Below are positions 1 to 7,985 of a DNA stretch of 64,000 nucleotides, piece after piece; the stretch's first letter is position 1; each line of letters starts with the position of its first letter. The stretch lies in NCBI RefSeq assembly GCF_046115515.1, contig NZ_CP175953.1; one strand, given 5' to 3'. The position numbers and the translations under genes were made by a program. The notes below the pieces were generated by a model, which was given only the letters and a program-made list of their open reading frames with translations, was not told the DNA's origin and ran no database searches. Origin of the DNA: Gracilimonas sp017641085 (lineage in GTDB: Bacteria; Bacteroidota; Rhodothermia; Balneolales; Balneolaceae).

Positions 1-650
1 ACCATCAGCTGCTTGGACAAGTTCTGAACATCCGGGCCGTGCATGGGGTGTAATCCAACTACCGGTCCCTCATGCGCCTGTAGCATAGCCTGAATAGGGT
101 TTGATTTATTACTGGTGAAGTCGGCAAGAATGGTGTCTTTTTTCAGACGTCCACCCAATCTCTCAATAACGCTTTCCGTTACGTTGATTGGTACCGTAAC
201 GATTACCATATCCAGCTTTGGCGACATTTCTTCCAGCTCATGCCAGTTCTTTTTGTCTATAGAATAGGTTATGTGCCCTGTTTGATCAGCCATTCTCTTA
301 TACAGCTTACCCATTCCACCTTCGCCACCTATAAACAGAATATGCTTCGGCTCTTCGGTAGCAATGGGAAAGGTTTCCTGCGATTGCGTTGCCCGCGAGG
401 CCGTCATGATCATCCGCAGAAAGTCTTCCGCCCATTCCGGGTCAATCCCTTTGTTTTGGGCAAGCTCTTTGAAAGCTTTCGACTTTTCCTCTTCCCTGGC
501 CGGCACAAAAACAGGCAGCTGGTTCTCTACTTTTCGTTTAATGACATCCCGAACAATTTCACCCCGCTCGGAGAGTAAGTCCAGAATTTGTTCGTCAATT
601 TCATCTATTCGCTTTCGGGGCGATTCTAAATCTTTATGTCGGTGGGACAT
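1..650 (-). CDS. tyrA: Bifunctional chorismate mutase / prephenate dehydrogenase (T-protein), C-terminus cut by window edge
   Basis: The protein reads leftward from an ATG at 648-650 and runs off the window, so only about 216 residues are present. Residues 1-90 form an AroQ-type chorismate mutase domain (RKRIDEIDEQILDLLSERGE, then PVFVPAREEEK). It continues into the NAD-binding half of prephenate dehydrogenase: a glycine-rich loop (FIGGEGGMGKLY), MVIVTVPINVTE and GLHPMHGPD, in the same order as enterobacterial TyrA. It would convert chorismate to prephenate and then 4-hydroxyphenylpyruvate for tyrosine synthesis in the cytoplasm. The fused mutase-dehydrogenase order is what sets it apart from a plain TyrA. 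It is divergent from uvrB across a 193 bp gap. Confidence 0.9.
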   Translation of the reverse strand, partial: MSHRHKDLESPRKRIDEIDEQILDLLSERGEIVRDVIKRKVENQLPVFVPAREEEKSKAFKELAQNKGIDPEWAEDFLRMIMTASRATQSQETFPIATEEPKHILFIGGEGGMGKLYKRMADQTGHITYSIDKKNWHELEEMSPKLDMVIVTVPINVTESVIERLGGRLKKDTILADFTSNKSNPIQAMLQAHEGPVVGLHPMHGPDVQNLSKQLM

Positions 651-843
651 TTGCGTCGTTTTGTTGGCCACGAAAGCTCTAAAACACAAAAATTGTTTTT
701 GATTTGCAGATTTTGCTTTATCGGGCTCGTTTACCCAATGGAATTTTAAAACCCGATTCGTGCTTTAGTGATTTGGTGGCATTAATTTTTCACAGTTCTT
801 GTTTCCTAAGTTACGTTACAGTTTGTACCTTTAAAAGCTAATT

Positions 844-2895
844 ATGGCTCAATTTAAACTTCACTCACCTTACAAACCCGCAGGCGACCAGCCCACTGCC
901 ATTGCCGAACTTACGGAAGGCATCAATGCGGGCGACAAGTTCCAGACCTTACTTGGGATTACCGGTTCCGGAAAAACACGAACCGTTGCCAATGTGATTG
1001 AAAATGTGGAGAAGCCAACCCTGGTGATGAGCCACAACAAAACGTTGGCTGCACAGCTTTACCGGGAGCTCAGTGACTTCTTTCCCGAAAACCGTGTTGA
1101 GTTTTTTATATCCTATTACGATTACTACCAGCCGGAAGCTTATATCTCAACGCAGGATAAATACATCGAAAAAGATTTGTCCATCAATGAGGAGATTCAG
1201 CGACTGAGGCTGCGGGCAACCAGTTCCTTGCTTTCCGGGCGGCGGGACGTGATCATTGTTTCCTCTGTAAGTTGTATTTTTGGTATCGGTTCTCCTTCAG
1301 AATATGAAAAGCTGATTCTTACTCTAAAAAAAGGACAGGAAATCCCGCGTAATACCATCCTGTATGATTTAGTAGATCTGCATTACAACCGAAATGACCT
1401 GGATTTTAAAAGGGGTACTTTTCGGGTGCGGGGTGATGTCATTGATGTGTACCCGGCTTATTCGGATGAAGGATTGCGCATCACTCAATGGGGAGATGAA
1501 ATTGAATCCCTCCAGCTTTTTGATGTAAATGACGGCACGGTCCATGATTCGGTTGATGAATTCCGGGTTTACCCGGCTTCCCATTATGTAACGTCCAAGT
1601 CCCGTCTTGAGCAGTCTATAGAACAGATCAGGGAAGAACTTGAATGGCGCCGGCAGGTTTTAATTGATGAAGAAAAATTTTTGGAAGCCAAGCGCATCGA
1701 ACAGCGCACCTTGTTTGATATTGAAATGATTCAGGAGATTGGCTATTGCTCAGGTATCGAGAACTACTCCCGTTATTTGAGTGCCCGAAAACCCGGCGAG
1801 CGCCCATATTGCCTGCTCGATTATTTCCCAGACGATTTTCTTGTAGTTGTGGATGAAAGCCACCAGACCATCCCTCAAATTTCCGCTATGTATGGGGGTG
1901 ACCGATCCCGTAAAGTAGAATTGGTTGAACATGGATTCCGACTTCCTTCTGCTCTTGATAACCGCCCCCTTACTTTTGATGAGTGGGAAGGGTTGATCAA
2001 TCAAGCCATATTTGTAAGTGCTACCCCCAGCGATTATGAGCTGGAGAAATCCGGAGGGGTTTACACCGAACAAATCATTCGTCCAACCGGACTTATGGAA
2101 CCTGAAATCGAAATCCGGCCACTCGGTAATCAGGTGGATGATCTGCTGGCTGAAATTCAGGAGAAGGTTGAGAAAAAAGAGCGTGTACTTGTAATCACGC
2201 TTACTAAACGATTAAGTGAAGAGCTCAGTGAATACCTTAAAAACCTGGGCATCAGTGCGGCTTATATGCACAGTGAGTTAAATGCTCTTGAAAGAATCGA
2301 AGTTTTATATAAATTCCGCCGCGGAGATTTTGATGTTCTTGTGGGCATTAACCTGCTTCGGGAGGGAATTGATATTCCTGAACTGAGTCTGGTAGCCATC
2401 ATGGATGCGGATAAGGAAGGATTCCTGAGATCAGAAACTTCGTTGTTCCAGATAGTTGGCCGCGCAGCACGTAATGTAGGTGGCAAAGCTATTCTGTATG
2501 CAGATAAAATCACAAACAGCATTCAGAAAGTAGTGGATGAAACCAGACGGCGGCGCAAACTGCAGGAAGAGTACAATGAGAAGCATGGAATTACTCCCGA
2601 AACCATTAAGAAAGAACTGAAACCATTGGTTGATCCGGCGTTGATTTCAAATCAAAGTTTTGACTTTGCCGGCAAGGACGAGGAAGCGGATAAAGACGCA
2701 CTCGAGGTGGTGAAAGTTGCTGAGGATGGCATTCAGTATAAAGCCAGCCCGGCAATGAAGGAAGTAACTTTCGAAAGTAAGGACAAGCTTATTGAACATC
2801 TTCGCGAAACCATGGTTCATGCAGCCAAGAACATGGAGTTCGAGGAAGCGGCTCGTATTCGGGACCAAATAGCACAATTAGAACAAGAATTATAG
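844..2895 (+). CDS. uvrB: UvrABC excision repair helicase subunit UvrB
   Basis: 683 residues, the usual length for UvrB. It is the damage-verifying helicase of nucleotide excision repair: it is loaded by UvrA and recruits UvrC. The Walker A motif GITGSGKT lies at residues 38-45. The beta-hairpin signature YYDYYQPEAY follows near residue 95. Helicase motifs include VDESHQT, SATPSDYE and GINLLREGIDIPE, and QIVGRAARN is motif VI. A C-terminal UVR motif (MEFEEAARIRDQIAQLEQEL) ends the protein and would contact UvrC. The ATG at 844 gives a start typical of the family. The next gene follows after 6 bp. Confidence 0.97.
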   Translation: MAQFKLHSPYKPAGDQPTAIAELTEGINAGDKFQTLLGITGSGKTRTVANVIENVEKPTLVMSHNKTLAAQLYRELSDFFPENRVEFFISYYDYYQPEAYISTQDKYIEKDLSINEEIQRLRLRATSSLLSGRRDVIIVSSVSCIFGIGSPSEYEKLILTLKKGQEIPRNTILYDLVDLHYNRNDLDFKRGTFRVRGDVIDVYPAYSDEGLRITQWGDEIESLQLFDVNDGTVHDSVDEFRVYPASHYVTSKSRLEQSIEQIREELEWRRQVLIDEEKFLEAKRIEQRTLFDIEMIQEIGYCSGIENYSRYLSARKPGERPYCLLDYFPDDFLVVVDESHQTIPQISAMYGGDRSRKVELVEHGFRLPSALDNRPLTFDEWEGLINQAIFVSATPSDYELEKSGGVYTEQIIRPTGLMEPEIEIRPLGNQVDDLLAEIQEKVEKKERVLVITLTKRLSEELSEYLKNLGISAAYMHSELNALERIEVLYKFRRGDFDVLVGINLLREGIDIPELSLVAIMDADKEGFLRSETSLFQIVGRAARNVGGKAILYADKITNSIQKVVDETRRRRKLQEEYNEKHGITPETIKKELKPLVDPALISNQSFDFAGKDEEADKDALEVVKVAEDGIQYKASPAMKEVTFESKDKLIEHLRETMVHAAKNMEFEEAARIRDQIAQLEQEL

Positions 2896-2901
2896 TTACC
2901 A

Positions 2902-3456
2902 ATGAAGAACACGCTTACGTTTTTGAAATCATTTGCAACAGATAAAGACGTTGCTTCTATAACTCCTTCTTCCAAATACTGTGTGCGAAAACTCTGTGAG
3001 CATATCAACTTCACCACTACAAAAACCATCGTAGAATATGGTGGCGGTACCGGTGTTTTTACCAAGCATTTCCTCAAAAAAATGAGCCCCGATGCTCGCC
3101 TTTTTGTATTCGAAACCAATGATAACTTCTACAAGAAGCTGAGTGAAATTCAGGATGAACGTATCACCGTTTTTCATGAAAGCGTGGAAGAGATCATGAA
3201 CCTGCTTCCGGAAGAAGTAGTCGGTGCTGTTGACCATGTGGTTTCCGGTATACCCTTTTCCTTTTTTGATTGGGAGATGAAAATCGACATCCTCGGGAAA
3301 ACTCAACAAGTTTTGAGAAATGAAGGCTCTTTTCTGGCTTACCAAACCTCGGGTCATCTGAAAAAACCCCTAACCGAAGTCTTCGATAATTATACCACCG
3401 ATTTCTGCTGGAAGAACATACCGCCTTATTTCATTTATGAGTCAGTTAAGGACTAA
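2902..3456 (+). CDS. Class I SAM-dependent methyltransferase, phospholipid N-methyltransferase-like
   Basis: 184 residues. A Rossmann SAM-binding motif is visible (IVEYGGGTGVFTKHFL), with an acidic residue ending strand 2 (FVFETND) and a motif IV-like VVSGIPFSFF. The N-terminus (LKSFATDKDVASITPSSK) resembles PmtA-type phospholipid methyltransferases and KsgA-like proteins, where a similar segment precedes motif I. A PmtA-like lipid methyltransferase is the better guess, but the substrate cannot be told from sequence. It begins 6 bp after uvrB and is probably cotranscribed with it. It converges on the marR-like gene. Confidence 0.7.
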   Translation: MKNTLTFLKSFATDKDVASITPSSKYCVRKLCEHINFTTTKTIVEYGGGTGVFTKHFLKKMSPDARLFVFETNDNFYKKLSEIQDERITVFHESVEEIMNLLPEEVVGAVDHVVSGIPFSFFDWEMKIDILGKTQQVLRNEGSFLAYQTSGHLKKPLTEVFDNYTTDFCWKNIPPYFIYESVKD

Positions 3457-3503
3457 CCTGCTGGATTACAGATCACAATAAACGGTTGCTAAGATAAAAA
3501 CCC

Positions 3504-3953
3504 CTATTCCGGTTTTTGGCCCAGCTTTTTACAGATGCCGGCCAGCTGTTCTTTTTCTTTAATGCTTAGGCAGCTAAACTCTTCTTTGATTTTATCCAGA
3601 TGCTGAGGAAAGAATTCTTCAATAAAAGAACGCCCTTTTTTAGTTAAGTTGATGATCACCGCCCGGCGATCATTGGGATCTGTTTTCTTTTCAACCAGGC
3701 CATTCTTTTGGAGGTTATCTATTACCAGCGTAATGTTGCCCCCGCTTTTTAACAACTTTTGGCCAAGTTCTCTCTGGTTTAACGGGCCAAGGTGTAGCAG
3801 GGCTTCGAGGGTTCCGAACTGACTGACGGTTAGATTGCCATCTGATAAGTGACGGGAAAGACGGCCATTCAAGCTTTCTGAAGCTCGCATCAATTTGATA
3901 AACGCGTTAAGCGTCGACTTTTCTTCGTCCGTACCGTCGTAATGTGTTCCCAT
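3504..3953 (-). CDS. MarR family transcriptional regulator
   Basis: 149 residues, typical of the MarR winged-helix family. The HTH core is TVSQFGTLEALLHLGPLNQR followed by GGNITLVIDNLQKNGLVEKK, and the wing carries the hallmark DPNDRRAVIINLT. N- and C-terminal helices would form the dimer interface. Such proteins are usually ligand- or redox-responsive repressors of neighbouring or stress genes. The ligand is unknown. No clear target gene sits divergent to it, since exoA lies upstream in the same direction. Confidence 0.88.
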   Translation of the reverse strand: MGTHYDGTDEEKSTLNAFIKLMRASESLNGRLSRHLSDGNLTVSQFGTLEALLHLGPLNQRELGQKLLKSGGNITLVIDNLQKNGLVEKKTDPNDRRAVIINLTKKGRSFIEEFFPQHLDKIKEEFSCLSIKEKEQLAGICKKLGQKPE

Positions 3954-4007
3954 AGTGTCTCACCTGTTTCGTGAAGTCAAAACTTTATGCAGGTTGGCAT
4001 CGTTCGC

Positions 4008-4775
4008 TCATACATCATATACAACACTGACAGGAGCATGATCCGAAATATCCCACTTTTTTTCTATTTCAGCCACCGTTGCTTTTTCTGCTAATTCATT
4101 GGTCGCCAGATGATAATCAATTCTCCAGCCTTTATTCCTTTCTTTGGAAGCGGCGCGATAACTCCACCAGCTATACAGGTCTGTTTTTCCGGGGTGAATT
4201 TCCCTGAATACATCATTGTAACCAACCTCCAGGAAGTCGGTTACCCAAGCCCGTTCTTCGGGCAAAAACCCGGACGTTTTGTGTTGTTTATCCGGATTAT
4301 GAATATCTATTTCGGTGTGGCAAATATTGAAATCCCCACAAAAAACGGAGGGCTTGTCGTCTTCCGCAAACTTCTTTCCAAAACGAATGAAGTTATCCAG
4401 AAAATCCATTTTCATATCCTGCCGGATATCACCCGTGGTTCCGCTGGGCGCATAAATGCTGAATACTCTGAAGTCATCATACTCCGCCATAATCACACGG
4501 CCTTCACTGTCAATCCAGTCAACCCCGATTCCTTCTTCAATTTTCTTCGGCTTTTCCTTGGAATAAATAGCTACACCCGAATACCCCTTTTTCTCAGCTA
4601 CATGATAATATTCGTGATATCCCAGCTCTTTTATTTCTTCGGGAACCTGATTTTCCAGGGCACGAAGTTCCTGTATACAAATGATATCCGGGTCACTTTC
4701 TCCTACCCAATCAACAAAACCTTTTCGGTGAGCGGCCCTGATTCCGTTTACATTGTATGAACTGATTTTTGTCAA
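4008..4775 (-). CDS. xth: Exodeoxyribonuclease III / AP endonuclease
   Basis: 255 residues of the endonuclease/exonuclease/phosphatase fold. Visible signatures are SYNVNGIRAAHRKGF, the metal-binding Glu in IICIQELRA, CGDFNICHTEID, and the C-terminal RIDYHLAT and WDISDHAPVSV with the catalytic Asp-His. It would cut abasic sites in base excision repair and degrade 3' ends of duplex DNA. The start appears to be TTG at 4775, because the conserved TKISSYNVNG begins directly there. It lies 6 bp after tyrS, so it is probably the last gene of the yqeY-cvpA-tyrS-xth run. Confidence 0.93.
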   Translation of the reverse strand: MTKISSYNVNGIRAAHRKGFVDWVGESDPDIICIQELRALENQVPEEIKELGYHEYYHVAEKKGYSGVAIYSKEKPKKIEEGIGVDWIDSEGRVIMAEYDDFRVFSIYAPSGTTGDIRQDMKMDFLDNFIRFGKKFAEDDKPSVFCGDFNICHTEIDIHNPDKQHKTSGFLPEERAWVTDFLEVGYNDVFREIHPGKTDLYSWWSYRAASKERNKGWRIDYHLATNELAEKATVAEIEKKWDISDHAPVSVVYDV

Positions 4776-4781
4776 ACCGAT

Positions 4782-5996
4782 TTATTTCGCCTTTAAGATT
4801 CCGAAATTTCTTTTTCCAACTTTCAGGGCAAACTCATCCCCTTCTGAGAACGTGATGGAATGGTTTTTGTCGGTGACTTTTTTGTCATCGATGCTGATAC
4901 CACCCTGCTTAATCATGCGTTTGGTTTCGCCATTACTTGGGGAGAACCCTGTTTCTGCTACAATATCCAGAAGGCGGATTTCCTGCCCGGTTTCAAAGAA
5001 AAATTCTGGAGCATCGTCCGGAACTTCCTTGTTAATCACCGTTTGCTCAAAATGTGTTTTTGCACCTTTTGCCGCTTCCTCTCCGTGGTACATGCGTACA
5101 ATGGTGAACGCCAGGTCGTGCTTCGCATTCCGCGGATCCTTCTCAATTTTTTCTTTGATCGCCGGAAGCTGCGCTGTTTCCACATCGGTAACTAACTCAT
5201 AGTAGGTGTAAATCAGATCGTCCGGAATAGACAGCGCTTTACCGTACATATCATTCGGCTTTTCATTTATGCCGATGTAGTTATCGTAGGATTTGGACAT
5301 TTTTGCTGAACCGTCGGTACCCACAAGCAATGGCATCATCAGACAAACTTGTGGCTCCTGTCCATCTTCTTTTTGAAGCTGACGGCCCACAAGCAGATTA
5401 AATTTCTGATCTGTTCCGCCTAACTCAACATCAGATTTCAGATGCACCGAATCCTGCCCCTGAGCCAATGGATACAGGAATTCATGCAATGAAATCGGCT
5501 CGTTCTTTTCAAACCGTTTTGAGAAATCATCCCGCTCAATCATGCGGGCAACGGTCAGTTTTGACGATAGCTTGATGACATCCATAAAATCCATCTCACC
5601 CAGCCAGTCGTAATTGTTGGTAAGGGTGAGTTTGCTTTCGTCTAAAATGCTGTTAGCCTGCTCGATGTAGGTTTGGGCATTTTCTTTAACCTCTTTCATC
5701 GTAAGAGGCGGCCGGGTTTTATTCTGCCCGGTTGGGTCGCCGATCATGGCGGTAAAGCCACCAATAATCAGTATAACTTCATGCCCTAAATCCTGGAACT
5801 GCCTCATCTTTCTGAGGATAACAGAATGACCTAAGTGTAAGTCGGGCCGGGTTGGATCTACCCCCAGCTTTATTTTCAGGGGCCTTTTTTCCTTTTTGGA
5901 TTTTTTAAGCTTTTCAATGAGTTCTTCTTCAGGAACAATTTCTACCGTTCCGCGGCGGATGATTTCAAGTTGTTCCTCAACAGGTAAAAATGACAT
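4782..5996 (-). CDS. tyrS: Tyrosyl-tRNA synthetase
   Basis: 404 residues, a class I aminoacyl-tRNA synthetase. The HIGH-type motif is HLGH (in RPDLHLGHSVIL), and the KMSKS loop is complete in SAKMSKSYDNYIG. Between them lie ELGGTDQKFNLLVGRQLQ and a C-terminal S4-like RNA-binding domain (TKRMIKQGGISIDDKKV). The spacing suggests the long TyrZ-like form rather than the E. coli type. The ATG at 5996 abuts the cvpA stop codon directly (TAAATG), so the two are likely translationally coupled. Confidence 0.95.
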   Translation of the reverse strand: MSFLPVEEQLEIIRRGTVEIVPEEELIEKLKKSKKEKRPLKIKLGVDPTRPDLHLGHSVILRKMRQFQDLGHEVILIIGGFTAMIGDPTGQNKTRPPLTMKEVKENAQTYIEQANSILDESKLTLTNNYDWLGEMDFMDVIKLSSKLTVARMIERDDFSKRFEKNEPISLHEFLYPLAQGQDSVHLKSDVELGGTDQKFNLLVGRQLQKEDGQEPQVCLMMPLLVGTDGSAKMSKSYDNYIGINEKPNDMYGKALSIPDDLIYTYYELVTDVETAQLPAIKEKIEKDPRNAKHDLAFTIVRMYHGEEAAKGAKTHFEQTVINKEVPDDAPEFFFETGQEIRLLDIVAETGFSPSNGETKRMIKQGGISIDDKKVTDKNHSITFSEGDEFALKVGKRNFGILKAK

Positions 5997-6566
5997 TTAG
6001 TTATCTGTATTATCGTTTAAAAATGGAATGTTTTCTAAGGGATTGTGGTCGCTGATATTAGCCTTCAGCGTTTCGGTGTAATTTTCGGCACCCGGATAAA
6101 CCAGGGCTACACCATTGTAGGTTAAGGGGGCCAGGTAAATTACATAAGGGTATAAATAGGATTCATTTCTGGCTTGTTCGCCCGGTACATTAAAACCGGC
6201 TAAAAGCAGTAGGACGGCACTTACCACAAGTCCGCTTTTCAGAGCTCCAAAGGTTGCTCCCAAAATACGATTTACCATGCTTAGTTTAACTGCTTTCAAA
6301 AGCTCTTTTGTACCATACGCGATTAAAGCAACAATACCGATGGTGCCTATAAACAGAATAGCGCCCGACACGAAAGGCACATACGAAGCCCCTTCATCAA
6401 ACAGCGGCGCAATGATTCCGGTAAAGGCATCCAGGTAGTTAAAAGTCAGGAAAACAGCGAGTATAATCGCTACAATATTAAGCACTTCTTTTACCAATCC
6501 ATTTACAGCCCCTTTGTAGCCAAAGTAAAGTATGGGTGTGGCGATAATCAGGTCAAGGATCAGCAT
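5997..6566 (-). CDS. cvpA: CvpA family inner-membrane protein
   Basis: 189 residues with four hydrophobic segments (near 1-20, 28-47, 65-85 and 105-128), matching the CvpA (colicin V production) family. The family's glycine-rich start is present (LDLIIATPILYFGYKGAVNG), as is RILGATFGALKSGLVV in the last helix. The biochemical role of the family is poorly defined; links to envelope stress and purine genes are reported. It ends at the tyrS start codon and follows yqeY by 3 bp. Confidence 0.85.
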   Translation of the reverse strand: MLILDLIIATPILYFGYKGAVNGLVKEVLNIVAIILAVFLTFNYLDAFTGIIAPLFDEGASYVPFVSGAILFIGTIGIVALIAYGTKELLKAVKLSMVNRILGATFGALKSGLVVSAVLLLLAGFNVPGEQARNESYLYPYVIYLAPLTYNGVALVYPGAENYTETLKANISDHNPLENIPFLNDNTDN

Positions 6567-6569
6567 TCA

Positions 6570-7028
6570 CTATCCTCCGAGTTCTTCTTTCACGATGCGG
6601 CTAACCATTGATCCATCGGCTTTACCTTTTAGTTGACCCATAAGCGGGCCCATCACTTTGCCCATGTCTTGCATGCCGGAAGCTCCAAGGGCTTCTATCT
6701 TCTCCTTTACTATGCTGCGGACTTCATCTTCGTCCATCATTTCCGGGAGGTAAGCCTCAATAATTTTCAGCTCTTTTTTCTCATTCTCGGCCAGGTCTTC
6801 TCTGTCACCGTCTTCAAACTGCTCAATGGATTCTTTCCGTTGCTTGGCAGCTTTCATCAGTACTTCAACGGCCTGCTCATCGGTTAGGTTTGCTTCCCCG
6901 TCTTTTCGCTCGCTGATTTCTTTCTCCATCAGCTTGGCTTTTAAAGAGCGTAAAACCCGCAGCTTATCCTGCTGTTTGGCTTTCATCGCATCCTTGATGT
7001 CTGAAATAATCTGTTCTTTAATTGTCAT
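6570..7028 (-). CDS. GatB/YqeY domain-containing protein
   Basis: 152 residues, a stand-alone YqeY domain related to the tRNA-binding tail of GatB. Conserved stretches are DIKDAMKAKQQDKLRVLRSL, the acidic central helix region, and MGKVMGPLMGQLKGKADGS near the C-terminus. The start is set at ATG 7026-7028 because a good Shine-Dalgarno (GGAGGA) lies just upstream, and an upstream extension would cross the terminator of the ribosomal protein operon. Function is unproven in the family. It probably heads the yqeY-cvpA-tyrS-xth operon. Confidence 0.87.
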   Translation of the reverse strand: MTIKEQIISDIKDAMKAKQQDKLRVLRSLKAKLMEKEISERKDGEANLTDEQAVEVLMKAAKQRKESIEQFEDGDREDLAENEKKELKIIEAYLPEMMDEDEVRSIVKEKIEALGASGMQDMGKVMGPLMGQLKGKADGSMVSRIVKEELGG

Positions 7029-7053
7029 AGTAAATTCCTCCGAGGCTGAAAAT

Positions 7054-7094
7054 AACCAAAAAAAAAGGTTACACAATCATAATTGCGTAACCTT
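7054..7094 (-). terminator. Rho-independent terminator of the rpmB-rpmG-DUF4295 operon
   Basis: Read leftward, an 8 bp stem (AAGGTTAC with GTAACCTT) is extended past one mismatch by four more pairs around a 4-nt loop, and is followed by a run of nine or so T residues. It sits 28 bp after the DUF4295 stop and before the yqeY start. Confidence 0.85.
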
Positions 7095-7121
7095 ATATAT
7101 TCATTATGAATGTAGTATCTA

Positions 7122-7292
7122 TCAGGCTTTATTTTGCTGAATAAATTCTTTCACATTTTCCTGGTCGATCATCACTTCCTTGTAGGCAAATTTGCCTTTA
7201 TCGTTCTTGGTAGAAATGATAACCTTTGCCATTTTGCGGTGAGCCGCTTTCGCTTGTAATGCTTCTTGTCCAAATGATTGCTTCTTAGCCAT
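7122..7292 (-). CDS. DUF4295 family small basic protein
   Basis: 56 residues starting MAKKQSFGQEALQAKAAHRK and ending with KEFIQQNKA. It is lysine-rich and lies third in the rpmB-rpmG order. Bacteroidota genomes characteristically carry a DUF4295 gene in this position, with the same MAKK start and a VI-T/S-K core (AKVIISTKNDKGKFAYKEVM). It may be a ribosome-associated protein, but no function is established. It is too short for many gene finders. The ATG is 8 bp after the rpmG stop. Confidence 0.8.
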   Translation of the reverse strand: MAKKQSFGQEALQAKAAHRKMAKVIISTKNDKGKFAYKEVMIDQENVKEFIQQNKA

Positions 7293-7300
7293 AACTCTGG

Positions 7301-7465
7301 TTATTTAATTTCTTTGTGAACGGTGTGTTTACGAAGAACCGGGTTGTATTTTTTTAGTTCAAGTCGATCCGTGGTTGTTCTTCGGTTTTTAGTCGTAACA
7401 TAACGAGATGAACCGGGTTTTTCGGTACACTCTAAAATCACCTGAACTCTGTTTCCTTTTGCCAT
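7301..7465 (-). CDS. rpmG: 50S ribosomal protein L33
   Basis: 54 residues: MAKGNRVQVILECTEKPGSS, then RYVTTKNRRTTTDRLELKKY and NPVLRKHTVHKEIK. The NRR-T-RLELKKYNP-LRKHT pattern is diagnostic of L33. Only one of the zinc-ribbon cysteines remains (Cys in LECTE), so this is the zinc-free C-minus form. It is 4 bp from rpmB and is part of the same leftward operon. Confidence 0.95.
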   Translation of the reverse strand: MAKGNRVQVILECTEKPGSSRYVTTKNRRTTTDRLELKKYNPVLRKHTVHKEIK

Positions 7466-7469
7466 TTTT

Positions 7470-7715
7470 CTACACTTCTTTTATAAGAGTTCCTTTTTTC
7501 CGCGCTTCTTTCAATACCGCAGAAATTCCTTTCTTGTTAATTGTTCTGACAGTTTTCGCAGAAACTTTAAGGGTTACCCACTTATCCTCTTCCGGAACGT
7601 AAAAACGTCGCTTTTGCAAGTTCAATTGAAAGCGATGTTTTGTCTTATTATTTGACTTGGAAGAACGGTACCCGTTCAAAGCTCCTTTACCTGTAATATC
7701 GTCTTTTCGCGACAT
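7470..7715 (-). CDS. rpmB: 50S ribosomal protein L28
   Basis: 81 residues of ribosomal protein L28. The N-terminal MSRKDDITGKGALNGYRSSK and the SNNKTKHRFQLNLQKRRFYV segment match the family, and the C-terminal part ends in VRTINKKGISAVLKEARKKG. It is the first gene of the L28-L33-DUF4295 operon and is divergent from gyrB. Confidence 0.95.
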   Translation of the reverse strand: MSRKDDITGKGALNGYRSSKSNNKTKHRFQLNLQKRRFYVPEEDKWVTLKVSAKTVRTINKKGISAVLKEARKKGTLIKEV

Positions 7716-7825
7716 CGTTGTAATCCGTTAATTCGTAATGAAAATAGACACCAAAGATAGAAGTATAATCATCAAAGTTCAACGGTTTTAGCGATGAAAA
7801 TTCTAATTATTAACATTTTCCCGAA

Positions 7826-7834
7826 TTATCCACA
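7826..7834 (+). promoter_or_regulatory. Perfect DnaA box in the rpmB-gyrB intergenic region
   Basis: TTATCCACA, an exact match to the consensus DnaA 9-mer, lies about 150 bp upstream of gyrB in the 270 bp divergent gap 7716-7985. The rest of the gap is AT-rich promoter-like DNA with no reading frame. The site may link gyrB or rpmB expression to DnaA activity, but a single 9-mer could also occur by chance. Confidence 0.5.
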
Positions 7835-7985
7835 TTTACACCTGCTTTTCTTAGCGGGAATTTAACCCCAGAAACGACAGCTCTAATATTTTCAACAAAA
7901 ACCCTTCCTTTTTTTGATTTTGCTTGTGTAAGCTCTATTTTCAGGCGTTAATAAACTCATCTTACAAAGCTATCACTCCATAATT

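Noticed and set aside
3457..3510. Rho-independent terminator between the methyltransferase and marR-like genes
   Set aside because: AAAAACC/GGTTTTT can pair, but the stem is GC-poor and overlaps the end of the marR-like coding region, so it is too weak to call.
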